Below, one piece after another: positions 1-6,394 of a stretch of DNA of 10,915 nucleotides. Under the pieces are notes generated by a model. It searched no databases, was not told where the DNA came from, and saw only the letters and a program-made list of their open reading frames with translations. The position numbers and the translations under genes are program-made. The stretch is from the NCBI RefSeq assembly GCF_902493135.1, contig NZ_CABUOD010000073.1, forward strand, positions 1-10,915, written 5' to 3'. Numbering within the stretch: position 1 is the stretch's first letter; each line of letters begins with the position of its first letter. This DNA is from an uncultured Parabacteroides sp. (GTDB lineage: Bacteria; Bacteroidota; Bacteroidia; Bacteroidales; Tannerellaceae).

Positions 1-51
1 AGCATCTGCCTTACAAGCAGAGGGTCGGCGGTTCGAATCCGTCAACGCCCA
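1..51 (+). tRNA. tRNA-Val(UAC), 3' part only (cut by window edge)
   Basis: The 51 bases match exactly the last 51 bases of the complete tRNA-Val at 79-153. They cover the end of the D arm, the anticodon arm with loop CTTACAA (anticodon TAC, reading GUA and other Val codons), the variable loop, the T arm with TTCGAAT and the 3' acceptor strand AACGCCC plus discriminator A. The 5' acceptor strand lies outside the window. CCA is not encoded (ACCT follows), so it must be added after transcription. It is the upstream member of a tandem array with a 27-nt spacer to the next copy. Confidence 0.93.
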
Positions 52-78
52 CCTCATTACCAAAATGATTTCACATTC

Positions 79-153
79 GGGCGTTTAGCTCAGCTGGTTC
101 AGAGCATCTGCCTTACAAGCAGAGGGTCGGCGGTTCGAATCCGTCAACGCCCA
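79..153 (+). tRNA. tRNA-Val(UAC), complete
   Basis: A full cloverleaf is visible. The acceptor strands GGGCGTT and AACGCCC pair over 7 bp. The D arm is GCTC...GAGC with the usual GG in its loop. The anticodon stem TCTGC/GCAGA encloses CTTACAA (anticodon TAC). The T stem GGCGG/CCGTC, with one G-U pair, carries the standard TTCGAAT loop, and the discriminator is A. CCA is not encoded. The 51 bases shared with the partial copy at 1-51 are identical, as expected of a tandemly duplicated tRNA gene kept uniform. The two are probably processed from one transcript ending at the hairpin at 161-193. Confidence 0.96.
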
Positions 154-160
154 CCTCTTT

Positions 161-193
161 AAAAGCAATCATGATTAGCATGGTTGCTTTTTT
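161..193 (+). terminator. Rho-independent terminator of the tRNA-Val array
   Basis: A 13-bp stem (161-173 with 179-191, one G-U pair) closes a 5-nt loop ATTAG and runs into a T tract at 188-193. It starts 7 nt after the tRNA-Val 3' end, so it should end the tRNA transcript. Confidence 0.85.
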
Positions 194-260
194 CATTTTC
201 CCAACCAACACAAAAAACACCTTATTCTCCCACTATTTATTAAGAGAAGGCTAACACAAC

Positions 261-294
261 AAAAAAGGCAGGAATAACAATTCCCGCCTTTTTT
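261..294. terminator. Bidirectional intrinsic terminator between tRNA-Val array and DoxX gene
   Basis: A6-GGC-A-GGAA at 261-274 pairs with TTCC-C-GCC-T6 at 281-294, with one A-C mismatch and a 6-nt loop. The A tract on one side and T tract on the other make it work in both directions. On the minus strand it lies 28 nt past the DoxX stop codon and is probably that gene's terminator; on the plus strand it backs up the tRNA terminator. Confidence 0.8.
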
Positions 295-322
295 GTTTCC
301 TTTCGTATGCAAGTATATAACC

Positions 323-763
323 TCATCGTTTCTTTTTAGATAATTCAGAGGATATGATATGATCGATAGAATATTTACCAGGCCCTGTTATATACATCAG
401 CACAAACACCACCAGATAAATAAAGGCCAATTCCTTCACGGCAAACGGATCATTCCCGTGTATCACAAAAAAGGCCATTCCCATTGTAAAGATCATCGGG
501 ATCATAGCCAAACGATAAAACGCCCCGAATATAAAACCTACGGAACAAAATACTTCCCCGAAAATAGCCAGCCCCAACGACAACGTACTTCCTACGCCCA
601 ACGGATCCGGGAAAGATCCCGACATGGCACTAAAATTCGTCCATTTCTGGATGCCATGCGAAAGCAGCAATACCCCGAAAAGGATACGCAACGCTAACAA
701 AAAAAGGGAAAACGCATTTCCTTCCGGCCTAGAAGGAAAAAGAAATTTATAAACCACTGACAT
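323..763 (-). CDS. DoxX-family inner-membrane protein
   Basis: A 146-residue protein with four predicted membrane helices at roughly residues 18-37, 59-79, 82-102 and 112-128, the usual size and layout of the DoxX family (DoxX/DoxD/SURF4 group). Family-like signatures are the first helix with ALRILFGVLLLSHGIQKW (arginine in the helix, HG-x-x-K at its end) and GPGKYSID just after the last helix. A basic tail (KKKR) should be cytoplasmic. DoxX proteins are linked in some bacteria to thiosulfate/quinone oxidoreductase or to oxidative-stress complexes, but many Bacteroidota copies stand alone with no known substrate. This one is monocistronic between two terminators. I see no exact TAnnTTTG box upstream, so its promoter is undefined. 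Family assignment is firm; biochemical role is unknown. Confidence 0.85.
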   Translation of the reverse strand: MSVVYKFLFPSRPEGNAFSLFLLALRILFGVLLLSHGIQKWTNFSAMSGSFPDPLGVGSTLSLGLAIFGEVFCSVGFIFGAFYRLAMIPMIFTMGMAFFVIHGNDPFAVKELAFIYLVVFVLMYITGPGKYSIDHIISSELSKKKR

Positions 764-840
764 AATCTTTGTTCTTTCTTAAATTAGTTATTCATTTATA
801 AAACATAAATAAAAAAGAAAAGTTTACACGCAGGCCCATA

Positions 841-873
841 AAAAAAGGACTTCCAACACTTGGAAGTCCTTTT
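841..873 (-). terminator. Intrinsic terminator of tRNA-Arg
   Basis: A perfect 14-bp stem (843-856 with 860-873) closes a 3-nt loop and, read on the minus strand, runs into about seven U residues. The 5' arm begins one nucleotide after the mature tRNA 3' end at 875, so the terminator stem itself is the trailer that 3' processing must remove. Confidence 0.9.
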
Positions 874-874
874 G

Positions 875-948
875 TGACCAGGGTGGGATTCAAACCCACG
901 ACCTTCAGAACCGGAATCTGACGCTCTATTCAGCTAAGCTACCCAGCC
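875..948 (-). tRNA. tRNA-Arg(CCG)
   Basis: On the minus strand a 74-nt cloverleaf can be drawn. The anticodon stem TCAGA/TCTGA closes loop TTCCGGT, anticodon CCG at 914-912, reading the Arg codon CGG. The T stem is GTGGG/CCCAC and the discriminator is A; CCA is not encoded. Two features are unusual. The acceptor stem GGCTGGG/CCTGGTC has three wobble pairs (2-71, 4-69, 5-68). The D loop has GA where GG is normal (A19), matched by T56 in place of C56 in the T loop (TTTGAAT), so the tertiary pair becomes A19-U56. The gene has its own promoter and terminator, so it is most likely functional rather than a relic. Confidence 0.93.
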
Positions 949-958
949 AAAGACAGTG

Positions 959-990
959 CAAAAGTATATATAATCTTGCAGGAAAACAAA
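959..990 (-). promoter_or_regulatory. Sigma-ABfr promoter of tRNA-Arg
   Basis: On the minus strand TTTG (990-987), a 20-nt spacer and TACTTTTG (966-959) match the Bacteroidota -33 TTTG / -7 TAnnTTTG promoter exactly. The -7 box ends 10 nt before the tRNA 5' end, so the transcript should start at or just before the mature end and need little 5' trimming. Confidence 0.8.
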
Positions 991-1019
991 TGAACGGGCA
1001 AAAAAAGATCACTTTTGAT

Positions 1020-1092
1020 ATTTTGCAAGCATCTTAATGACAAACACTGCCATTTTGCAAATAAAAAAAGGTACACAATTGTTATTTTGCCA
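1020..1092 (+). repeat. Three ATTTTGC words at exact 32-bp spacing upstream of asnA
   Basis: ATTTTGCAA occurs at 1020-1028 and 1052-1060, and the near copy ATTTTGCCA at 1084-1092. The step is 32 bp each time, about three helical turns, so the words face the same side of the DNA. The second copy contains the perfect palindrome TTTGCAAA (1054-1061). The third lies directly before the asnA -7 box at 1101. They could be operator sites for a regulator of asnA; AT-rich chance is the alternative. Confidence 0.4.
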
Positions 1093-1108
1093 TTAATTAG
1101 TATCTTTG
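1078..1108 (+). promoter_or_regulatory. Probable asnA promoter
   Basis: TATCTTTG at 1101-1108 fits the -7 box TAnnTTTG. An imperfect -33 box ATTG (1078-1081) lies 19 nt upstream. The predicted transcript start is near 1115, giving a leader of about 30 nt before the asnA ATG. Confidence 0.65.
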
Positions 1109-1145
1109 CCACGCATTATTTACAAACATAAAGCACAACAAGTAT

Positions 1146-2183
1146 ATGAGTTACTTAATTAAACCAACAGGATATAAGGCTTTATTGAACTTATCGCAGA
1201 CCGAGATGGGTATCAAAAAGATCAAAGACTTTTTCCAGCAGAACCTGTCTTCCGAATTACGGTTACGGCGCGTCACAGCTCCGTTGTTCGTTTTAAAAGG
1301 AATGGGGATCAATGACGACCTGAACGGAACGGAACGTGCGGTCACGTTTCCGATCAAGGATTTGGACGATGCCAAAGCAGAAATCGTCCATTCGCTTGCC
1401 AAATGGAAACGCCTTACTCTCGCCGATTATCAAATCGAAAAAGGTTACGGTATCTATACCGACATGAACGCTATCCGTTCCGACGAAGAATTGGGGAACC
1501 TCCATTCTTTATATGTCGACCAATGGGACTGGGAGCGCGTCATGGGAGCCGAAGAACGGAATGTGGATTTTCTAAAAGAAATCGTACGCCGTATCTATGC
1601 AGCCATGGTACGTACCGAATACCTGGTCTATGAGATGTTCCCTGAGATCCGTCCGACATTGCCGCAGCAAATCCATTTCATACACTCCGAAGATTTACTG
1701 CAAAAATATCCGACCTTCACGCCGAAAGAACGGGAAGATGCAATTACGAAAGAATACGGAGCCGTTTTCATCATCGGCATCGGTTGCAAGTTAAGCAACG
1801 GAGAGAAACACGACGGACGCGCCCCGGACTACGACGACTGGTCGACAATAGCGGAAAACGGACAAGTCGGACTAAACGGCGACCTGCTCGTCTGGGACGA
1901 AGTGCTGAACCGTTCGCTCGAACTGTCTTCCATGGGTATTCGTGTGGATAAGGAAGCTTTGCTCCGCCAACTGGAGATCTGCAACGCGGAAGAAAAGAAA
2001 GAACTATATTTCCACAAACGCCTGCTCAACGGCGAACTGCCCCTAAGTATCGGAGGAGGTATCGGACAAAGCCGCTTATGTATGTTTTACCTCCGCAAAG
2101 CCCATATCGGAGAAATCCAGGCAAGTATATGGCCGGAGGAAATGCGCCGTGAAGCCCGTGCTGCCGGCATGTACCTGATTTAA
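1146..2183 (+). CDS. asnA: Aspartate--ammonia ligase (AsnA)
   Basis: This cytoplasmic enzyme makes asparagine from aspartate, ammonia and ATP (giving AMP and pyrophosphate), the ammonia-dependent route as opposed to the glutamine-dependent AsnB. It is homologous to class II aminoacyl-tRNA synthetase cores (AspRS/AsnRS). At 345 residues it is slightly longer than E. coli AsnA (330). Blocks I recognise are HSLAKWKR (82-89), YVDQWDWERVMG (123-134), HDGRAPDYDDWST (222-234), ELSSMGIRVD (259-268) and the class II motif-3-like GGGIGQSR (303-310), all close to the E. coli protein. The ATG at 1146 fits the -7 box at 1101-1108, and the N-terminus reaches the expected first helix. It is a single-gene unit, divergent from tRNA-Arg. 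Three phased words upstream hint at regulation, perhaps by asparagine or nitrogen state (inference). Confidence 0.97.
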   Translation: MSYLIKPTGYKALLNLSQTEMGIKKIKDFFQQNLSSELRLRRVTAPLFVLKGMGINDDLNGTERAVTFPIKDLDDAKAEIVHSLAKWKRLTLADYQIEKGYGIYTDMNAIRSDEELGNLHSLYVDQWDWERVMGAEERNVDFLKEIVRRIYAAMVRTEYLVYEMFPEIRPTLPQQIHFIHSEDLLQKYPTFTPKEREDAITKEYGAVFIIGIGCKLSNGEKHDGRAPDYDDWSTIAENGQVGLNGDLLVWDEVLNRSLELSSMGIRVDKEALLRQLEICNAEEKKELYFHKRLLNGELPLSIGGGIGQSRLCMFYLRKAHIGEIQASIWPEEMRREARAAGMYLI

Positions 2184-2195
2184 TCGATAATTAAA

Positions 2196-2292
2196 AATTG
2201 AAAATTGAAAATTAAGGATGGATTATTGATAATTATTTCAGATATTCGCGTGACAAAGATAATTTTCAATTTCTAATTTTCAATTTTCAATT
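2196..2292 (+). repeat. AT-rich inverted repeat in the asnA-ung gap
   Basis: AATTGAAAATTGAAAATTA at 2196-2214 is perfectly complementary in inverted order to TAATTTTCAATTTTCAATT at 2274-2292; a shorter extra copy of the right arm, AATTTTCAATTT, sits at 2261-2272. Each long arm is itself built of AATTGAAA-type units. In RNA the 19-bp stem would enclose about 59 nt and end 6 nt before the ung ATG. The stem is almost all A-U with no T tract after it, so it is not a typical terminator. It may act on ung translation or be a dispersed intergenic repeat. Confidence 0.75.
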
Positions 2293-2298
2293 ACCATT

Positions 2299-2961
2299 AT
2301 GGACGTCAAGATAGAACAGAGCTGGAAAGAACGATTAAGTACAGAGTTTGAAAAGGATTATTTCAGTCGGCTAATCACATTTGTAAAAGAAGAATACCGC
2401 CAAAGGACCATCTATCCTCCCGGTCCCTGTATCTTCAGCGCGTTCGAGCACTGTCCGTTTGACAAGGTCAAAGTTGTCATTCTCGGACAAGATCCCTATC
2501 ATGAACCCGGACAGGCACACGGACTCTGTTTTTCCGTTCAGGACGGGACACCTTTTCCCCCGTCACTCGTCAATATCTTCAAAGAAATAGAAAGCGATTT
2601 AGGCAAACCTGTTCCTCAGACGGGCAATCTGCTCCGTTGGGCAGACCAAGGTGTCCTGCTTCTCAACGCGACCCTGACGGTTCGTGCACACCAAGCCGGC
2701 TCACACCAGAATAAAGGCTGGGAAGAATTCACGGATGCCGTGATCCACCGCCTGGCAGAAGAACGAAGCCATATCGTTTATATCCTGTGGGGTTCGTATG
2801 CACAACGGAAAGGCGCTTTCATCGACGCCTCCCGCAATCTGATATTGAAATCGGCCCATCCGTCTCCCCTCTCCGCTTACCGCGGGTTCTTTGGAAACAG
2901 GCATTTCAGCAAAGCGAACGATTATCTGATCGCAACCGGGCAGGCTCCTATCGAATGGTGA
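2299..2961 (+). CDS. ung: Uracil-DNA glycosylase (family 1, Ung)
   Basis: This enzyme removes uracil from DNA, left by cytosine deamination or dUMP incorporation, and starts base-excision repair in the cytoplasm. The 220-residue length is typical of bacterial UNG family 1. The water-activating loop GQDPYH is at 63-68 (catalytic Asp65). The aromatic/Pro-rich segment TPFPPSL is at 84-90, and the uracil-binding strand LLLNATLTVR is at 120-129 (Asn123). The leucine/minor-groove loop HPSPLSAYRGFFG is at 187-199, with catalytic His187. All key residues are present. The start at 2299 gives the normal N-terminus. The coding region ends 4 bp before the convergent lptD stop with no terminator between, so the 3' ends of the two transcripts probably overlap. 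Confidence 0.98.
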   Translation: MDVKIEQSWKERLSTEFEKDYFSRLITFVKEEYRQRTIYPPGPCIFSAFEHCPFDKVKVVILGQDPYHEPGQAHGLCFSVQDGTPFPPSLVNIFKEIESDLGKPVPQTGNLLRWADQGVLLLNATLTVRAHQAGSHQNKGWEEFTDAVIHRLAEERSHIVYILWGSYAQRKGAFIDASRNLILKSAHPSPLSAYRGFFGNRHFSKANDYLIATGQAPIEW

Positions 2962-2965
2962 TTCA

Positions 2966-5731
2966 TCAATCCCACTTCTGCCCGTCACGATAGTTGCTGC
3001 TCTGGCGCCATTTCAGGTCTTTCAGCAAAGACGAACTTACTGCGATATTGAAGGTATAGGACTTATAAGGTCCCACCGGCACAAAACTGGCAGTCATTTG
3101 CCAGCAATGCAGGTCGCGGGTGATGTTACAAGTCATATAGGATATCTTATGCGTATCGAAGTCATAGGTGGCATTAAAGTTAAAACGCCAGTTCTTCGTC
3201 GGCTGGATATTACCGTTAAAGCTCAGTGCATGCGTCAGTTTATACTTATATTCGAGCTTGCTCGGATCAAAGTCCCCATAACGCAATTGCATACTATAGC
3301 TGAATGAAAGGCTCCAGGGCACCTTATTGATCATATAACCATACGAATCGAATTCACCCGTATCTTTCTTGGCGCCACGCAAACGGCCGCCTTCCGTTTT
3401 ACCCTGTTGGTCCCCTTCTTCTCCCGGAGAAATCTGTTCGAACTCCGGATCGTTCGATGCATTGGGGTCTGCCGGAGGATTGTTGGAATCATTGTCGCTG
3501 TCTTTCTTGCCGAACCATTTGCCGAACGTATCATTATTAAAGGTATAAGAGAAACTCGTACCGGTCTGGCGTAAACGACCTAATCCTTTACCGGCCTGCC
3601 AGCGCGGAATATCCAACCGGCGAACAGTCTTCGTCGCTTCATCGTAGCCATAGGTATAAGTATCGAACGTACCGTTCAGGTTCAAGGTATAGCTCTTCGA
3701 GAACTTGAGACGCAGGCCAACGCTCAAGTCACTCCACTTGAACGAGTCGGCCGCCATATTATAGCTCATCCCCAACGACAACTTATCGATCAGGCTGATC
3801 TTGCGTTCTCCCGTCGAATCCCGATCCGACTTAATCTTCATCTCAAGGTTGTTATCCAACTGGAAACTCAAGCTCCCCGATTTCCCGTTAGGAGCATACC
3901 CGAACATTCCGCTTTCGAACGGAGTGTAAGAAACATGTTGCTCTTGTCCATACTGGTCTTCATACATGAGATCTTTCCAAAAACCATATTTGGAAGCTCC
4001 GAAATCAGGCGTATAGCTCAAAGTCACCGAAGGTTCGAAACGATGGCGGATCATCTTGATCTTGTCACCTAAAAACGGTAACGGCTTATAGAAACCATAC
4101 AGCGTGGTGGAAGCCGAAACCGACGTGCTGTAATCGAATACGCGGTAGAAACCATAAGTCGTATCACGCGCAACCACCTGCTTCTTCTGCATATCGTATG
4201 CTTTTTCCACCTTATTAGTGTACCACCGCTCGGTATAGTTGAACGACGGCGAGATATTCAGATACTTGAACAAAGAGAATGTCGCACTCACCGGGATCTG
4301 GTGCTGCATGGCATTCCGCCAGTCCTTCACCAAGCTCGATTTGAACAATTTGTCTTCTTTCGTATCGATACTGTTACGCAGGTAACCGTTGTAACTCATG
4401 GAAATCTTCTCATACCAACGTTCTTTGCCGACCGCATTCTTCCGTTTGAACGGGAAGATACGGCTCATCGTAATCGTAATATCAGGCAACGTCAACGAGA
4501 TCGTCGAGTCTTTCGAACGCTGGTTCACATTCATGGTAGCCGAAAGACTGAACGGATTATTCGGGAAACGCTGTGTTATACTGATACTGGACCCTTTGGT
4601 ATTCTGGTTCGCATCCGCAAACCCCTGAGAGCCCGGATAGAAACTGTTCAGGTTGTTACGATCGTAACTGCTGGTCGCGAAATTCACACTTGCCGAGAAA
4701 GTCCGGTACGGATTGGCCTTCGGGTCCTGCGAATGTGTCCAGTTCAGCTTGAAGTCCTTAGACAAGCTATAATCAGGAAGCCCCTTGTCCCCCAAACGGG
4801 TAACCAAGTAGGAAGCATTGAAACTGCCCGAAAACTTATACCGTTTCCGGTAAGACGAACGAGCCGACAGTCCCCAGGAACCTTTCGTATAGATTTCACC
4901 GGTAAGAGCCAGGTCCATATAATCGCTCAATGCAAAATAATACCCGCCGTCGCGCAGATAGAAACCACGCGAACTTTCATCTCCGAAAGTAGGCATGATA
5001 ATACCCGAAGAATAAGAACTCGAAAACGGGAAGAAACAAAAAGGCAAGCCGATCGGATAAAGCGGGACATCCTCAAACACCATATAGACGGGGCCCGTTA
5101 CGATATTTTTCTTCGGACGGACTTTCGCCTTCGTCATCTGAATATAGAAGTGAGGATGATCGTGCTCGTCGCAAGTCGTATAACGTCCACCCACCATATT
5201 CAGAACATCGTTGTCCATCTTCTTGGTACGGCCGGCCGTCACATAGCCTTCCCCCTGTTGCGTGATCACATCCGTGATGTATCCTTTTTTCGTACCGAAA
5301 TTATAACGCATCGTCTTGGATTCATACTGCTGGTCTCCATCTTTGAAAAGAGGATAGCCGAATTCCTCCCCGATCGAGTCAAGGCCGAAAGTAGCATACA
5401 CCAGGCTACTATCCATATTCATCTCGATTTTCTCGGACTGGAGCTCGATCTGTTGATATTTCACATCACTTTCCCCGAACAGATAAGCCCAATTCGCCCC
5501 CGTCATGATGATGGAGTCTTTTGCCTGGTAGGAAACCGGAGCGTCCAACCCTGTCTGCTTCTTCGGTACGCTGTCCAACGCAAGCACACTATCCTGTCCG
5601 GCGGGTACGATCGTATCGCCCACAACAGCCATCACGGTATCGGTCGGGGCAATAAGTTCCTGCGCCTCAGTCATCATGTTTCCGGTGAGGAAAAGCAACA
5701 AAATAATCAGGCATTTGTATTTCAAAAACAT
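2966..5731 (-). CDS. lptD: LPS-assembly outer-membrane protein LptD (Bacteroidota type)
   Basis: The protein is the outer-membrane barrel that, with LptE, inserts lipopolysaccharide into the outer leaflet. It has 921 residues. Residues 1-23 look like a signal peptide (hydrophobic LIILLLFLTG, cleavage near TEAQ). Residues about 65-215 form the periplasmic OstA/LptA-like jellyroll. The segment GGRYTTCDEHDHPHF (181-195) with VPLYPIGLPFCFFP (222-235) resembles the region around Cys173 of E. coli LptD. From about 240 to the end the sequence is long, aromatic, alternating beta strands expected of a 26-strand barrel. Cysteines of the mature protein are 187, 232, 868 and 876. A polar acidic stretch at about 741-795 (rich in D, N, P, E, G) interrupts the barrel and is probably a long surface loop. 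It has its own -7 box and lies 65 nt downstream of the HD gene on the same strand. Confidence 0.9.
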   Translation of the reverse strand: MFLKYKCLIILLLFLTGNMMTEAQELIAPTDTVMAVVGDTIVPAGQDSVLALDSVPKKQTGLDAPVSYQAKDSIIMTGANWAYLFGESDVKYQQIELQSEKIEMNMDSSLVYATFGLDSIGEEFGYPLFKDGDQQYESKTMRYNFGTKKGYITDVITQQGEGYVTAGRTKKMDNDVLNMVGGRYTTCDEHDHPHFYIQMTKAKVRPKKNIVTGPVYMVFEDVPLYPIGLPFCFFPFSSSYSSGIIMPTFGDESSRGFYLRDGGYYFALSDYMDLALTGEIYTKGSWGLSARSSYRKRYKFSGSFNASYLVTRLGDKGLPDYSLSKDFKLNWTHSQDPKANPYRTFSASVNFATSSYDRNNLNSFYPGSQGFADANQNTKGSSISITQRFPNNPFSLSATMNVNQRSKDSTISLTLPDITITMSRIFPFKRKNAVGKERWYEKISMSYNGYLRNSIDTKEDKLFKSSLVKDWRNAMQHQIPVSATFSLFKYLNISPSFNYTERWYTNKVEKAYDMQKKQVVARDTTYGFYRVFDYSTSVSASTTLYGFYKPLPFLGDKIKMIRHRFEPSVTLSYTPDFGASKYGFWKDLMYEDQYGQEQHVSYTPFESGMFGYAPNGKSGSLSFQLDNNLEMKIKSDRDSTGERKISLIDKLSLGMSYNMAADSFKWSDLSVGLRLKFSKSYTLNLNGTFDTYTYGYDEATKTVRRLDIPRWQAGKGLGRLRQTGTSFSYTFNNDTFGKWFGKKDSDNDSNNPPADPNASNDPEFEQISPGEEGDQQGKTEGGRLRGAKKDTGEFDSYGYMINKVPWSLSFSYSMQLRYGDFDPSKLEYKYKLTHALSFNGNIQPTKNWRFNFNATYDFDTHKISYMTCNITRDLHCWQMTASFVPVGPYKSYTFNIAVSSSLLKDLKWRQSSNYRDGQKWD

Positions 5732-5762
5732 TCCGTCGTTATTTGCAGTGTGTTACAGCGGG

Positions 5763-5770
5763 CAAATGTA
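5763..5770 (-). promoter_or_regulatory. Probable lptD -7 promoter box
   Basis: On the minus strand TACATTTG is an exact TAnnTTTG match, 31 nt before the lptD ATG. I do not see a TTTG -33 box at 19-21 nt spacing. No terminator separates the HD gene from lptD, so some read-through is also likely. Confidence 0.55.
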
Positions 5771-5796
5771 TAACAATTTAGTGAGCCAATCCCTTT

Positions 5797-6339
5797 TTAT
5801 TCCCCTAAAAAGAGTTTACACCAGTTATCAAACCGTTCGACAGTTTCGTTTCCATACTTGGAAAGGCCTTGTTTTACCTTTTCGACAGATTTTTCTTTGT
5901 CCAGTTTCGTTTTGCTGTAGAATTTGTCGGCGAAACAAATCAGTTGTTCTTCCAAGGTTTCCGGCATAAAGTCCCGGTGCGGAAGAGGCAGGCCGCGTTC
6001 TTCGACCATTGCCAACGTGATGCCTGTTCCTGTATGCCGTTCGCATACACGGGCATGGCGGGGATAGCCTTCCGCCCGCATCAGTTCGGCCCCCAGATAG
6101 CCGTGGCAAATATACTCCGCATCCCCATGACAACCGATACCGGGCGCATTACAACGGAAAATACCGATATCGTGCAACATGGCTGCTTCTTCTATAAAGG
6201 TAAGGTCGAGATTCATCTCCGGATGCATCCGGGCTATAGCCAACGCTTTATCCGCCACACTTCTACTATGAATAACCAAAATCCGCTGCACCTCCGAGCC
6301 TGCCGGATAATATTTGGCAATAATATCTAAAGGGTTCAT
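5797..6339 (-). CDS. HD-domain metal-dependent phosphohydrolase, substrate unknown
   Basis: A 180-residue cytoplasmic protein of the HD superfamily. The metal ligands are visible in order: His24 (LVIHSRSVADKAL), His56-Asp57 (AAMLHDIGI), His79 (YICHGYLGAELM), His102 (CERHTGTG) and Asp138 (ICFADKFYSKT). The HDIG signature and the extra histidines between the HD pair and the last Asp resemble the tRNA/nucleotide-hydrolysing HDIG group (TIGR00277-like). Such proteins cleave phosphate esters of nucleotides or RNA, but nothing here fixes the substrate. I start it at the ATG at 6339 rather than the in-frame ATG at 6384, because the -7 box at 6372-6365 puts the transcript start between the two and residues before MNPLD look like translated leader. 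It precedes lptD on the same strand and is divergent from the DUF1343 gene. Confidence 0.85.
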   Translation of the reverse strand: MNPLDIIAKYYPAGSEVQRILVIHSRSVADKALAIARMHPEMNLDLTFIEEAAMLHDIGIFRCNAPGIGCHGDAEYICHGYLGAELMRAEGYPRHARVCERHTGTGITLAMVEERGLPLPHRDFMPETLEEQLICFADKFYSKTKLDKEKSVEKVKQGLSKYGNETVERFDNWCKLFLGE

Positions 6340-6364
6340 ATCATTCAATTGCTTTATTGAGAGA

Positions 6365-6372
6365 CAAAGATA
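6365..6372 (-). promoter_or_regulatory. -7 box for the HD-domain gene
   Basis: On the minus strand TATCTTTG is an exact TAnnTTTG match, 25 nt before the ATG at 6339. A TTTG -33 box at normal spacing is not visible; the region it would occupy is taken up by the -7 box of the divergent DUF1343 gene. Confidence 0.6.
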
Positions 6373-6394
6373 GGCAATAAACAAAAAGAATCGT

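Noticed and set aside
1..153. 102-bp-period direct repeat as CRISPR or att site
   Set aside because: The repeat is fully explained by two identical tandem tRNA-Val genes; no integrase gene or further repeats are seen.
359..697. A 112-codon frame antisense to the DoxX gene
   Set aside because: The minus frame has clear membrane helices and family motifs; the plus frame is basic, low in hydrophobic pattern and lies downstream of terminators.
2196..2292. Inverted repeat as the asnA terminator
   Set aside because: The stem is almost all A-U with a loop near 59 nt and no T tract follows; efficient intrinsic termination is unlikely.
4301..5773. A 490-codon open frame on the plus strand, antisense to lptD
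   Set aside because: Its product is Arg/His/Ile-rich, matches no family I know and runs opposite to a clear barrel protein. Biased codon use of lptD keeps this frame open.
6340..6384. N-terminal 15-residue extension of the HD protein
   Set aside because: The -7 box at 6372-6365 places the transcript start downstream of the ATG at 6384; the extra residues do not look like part of the domain.
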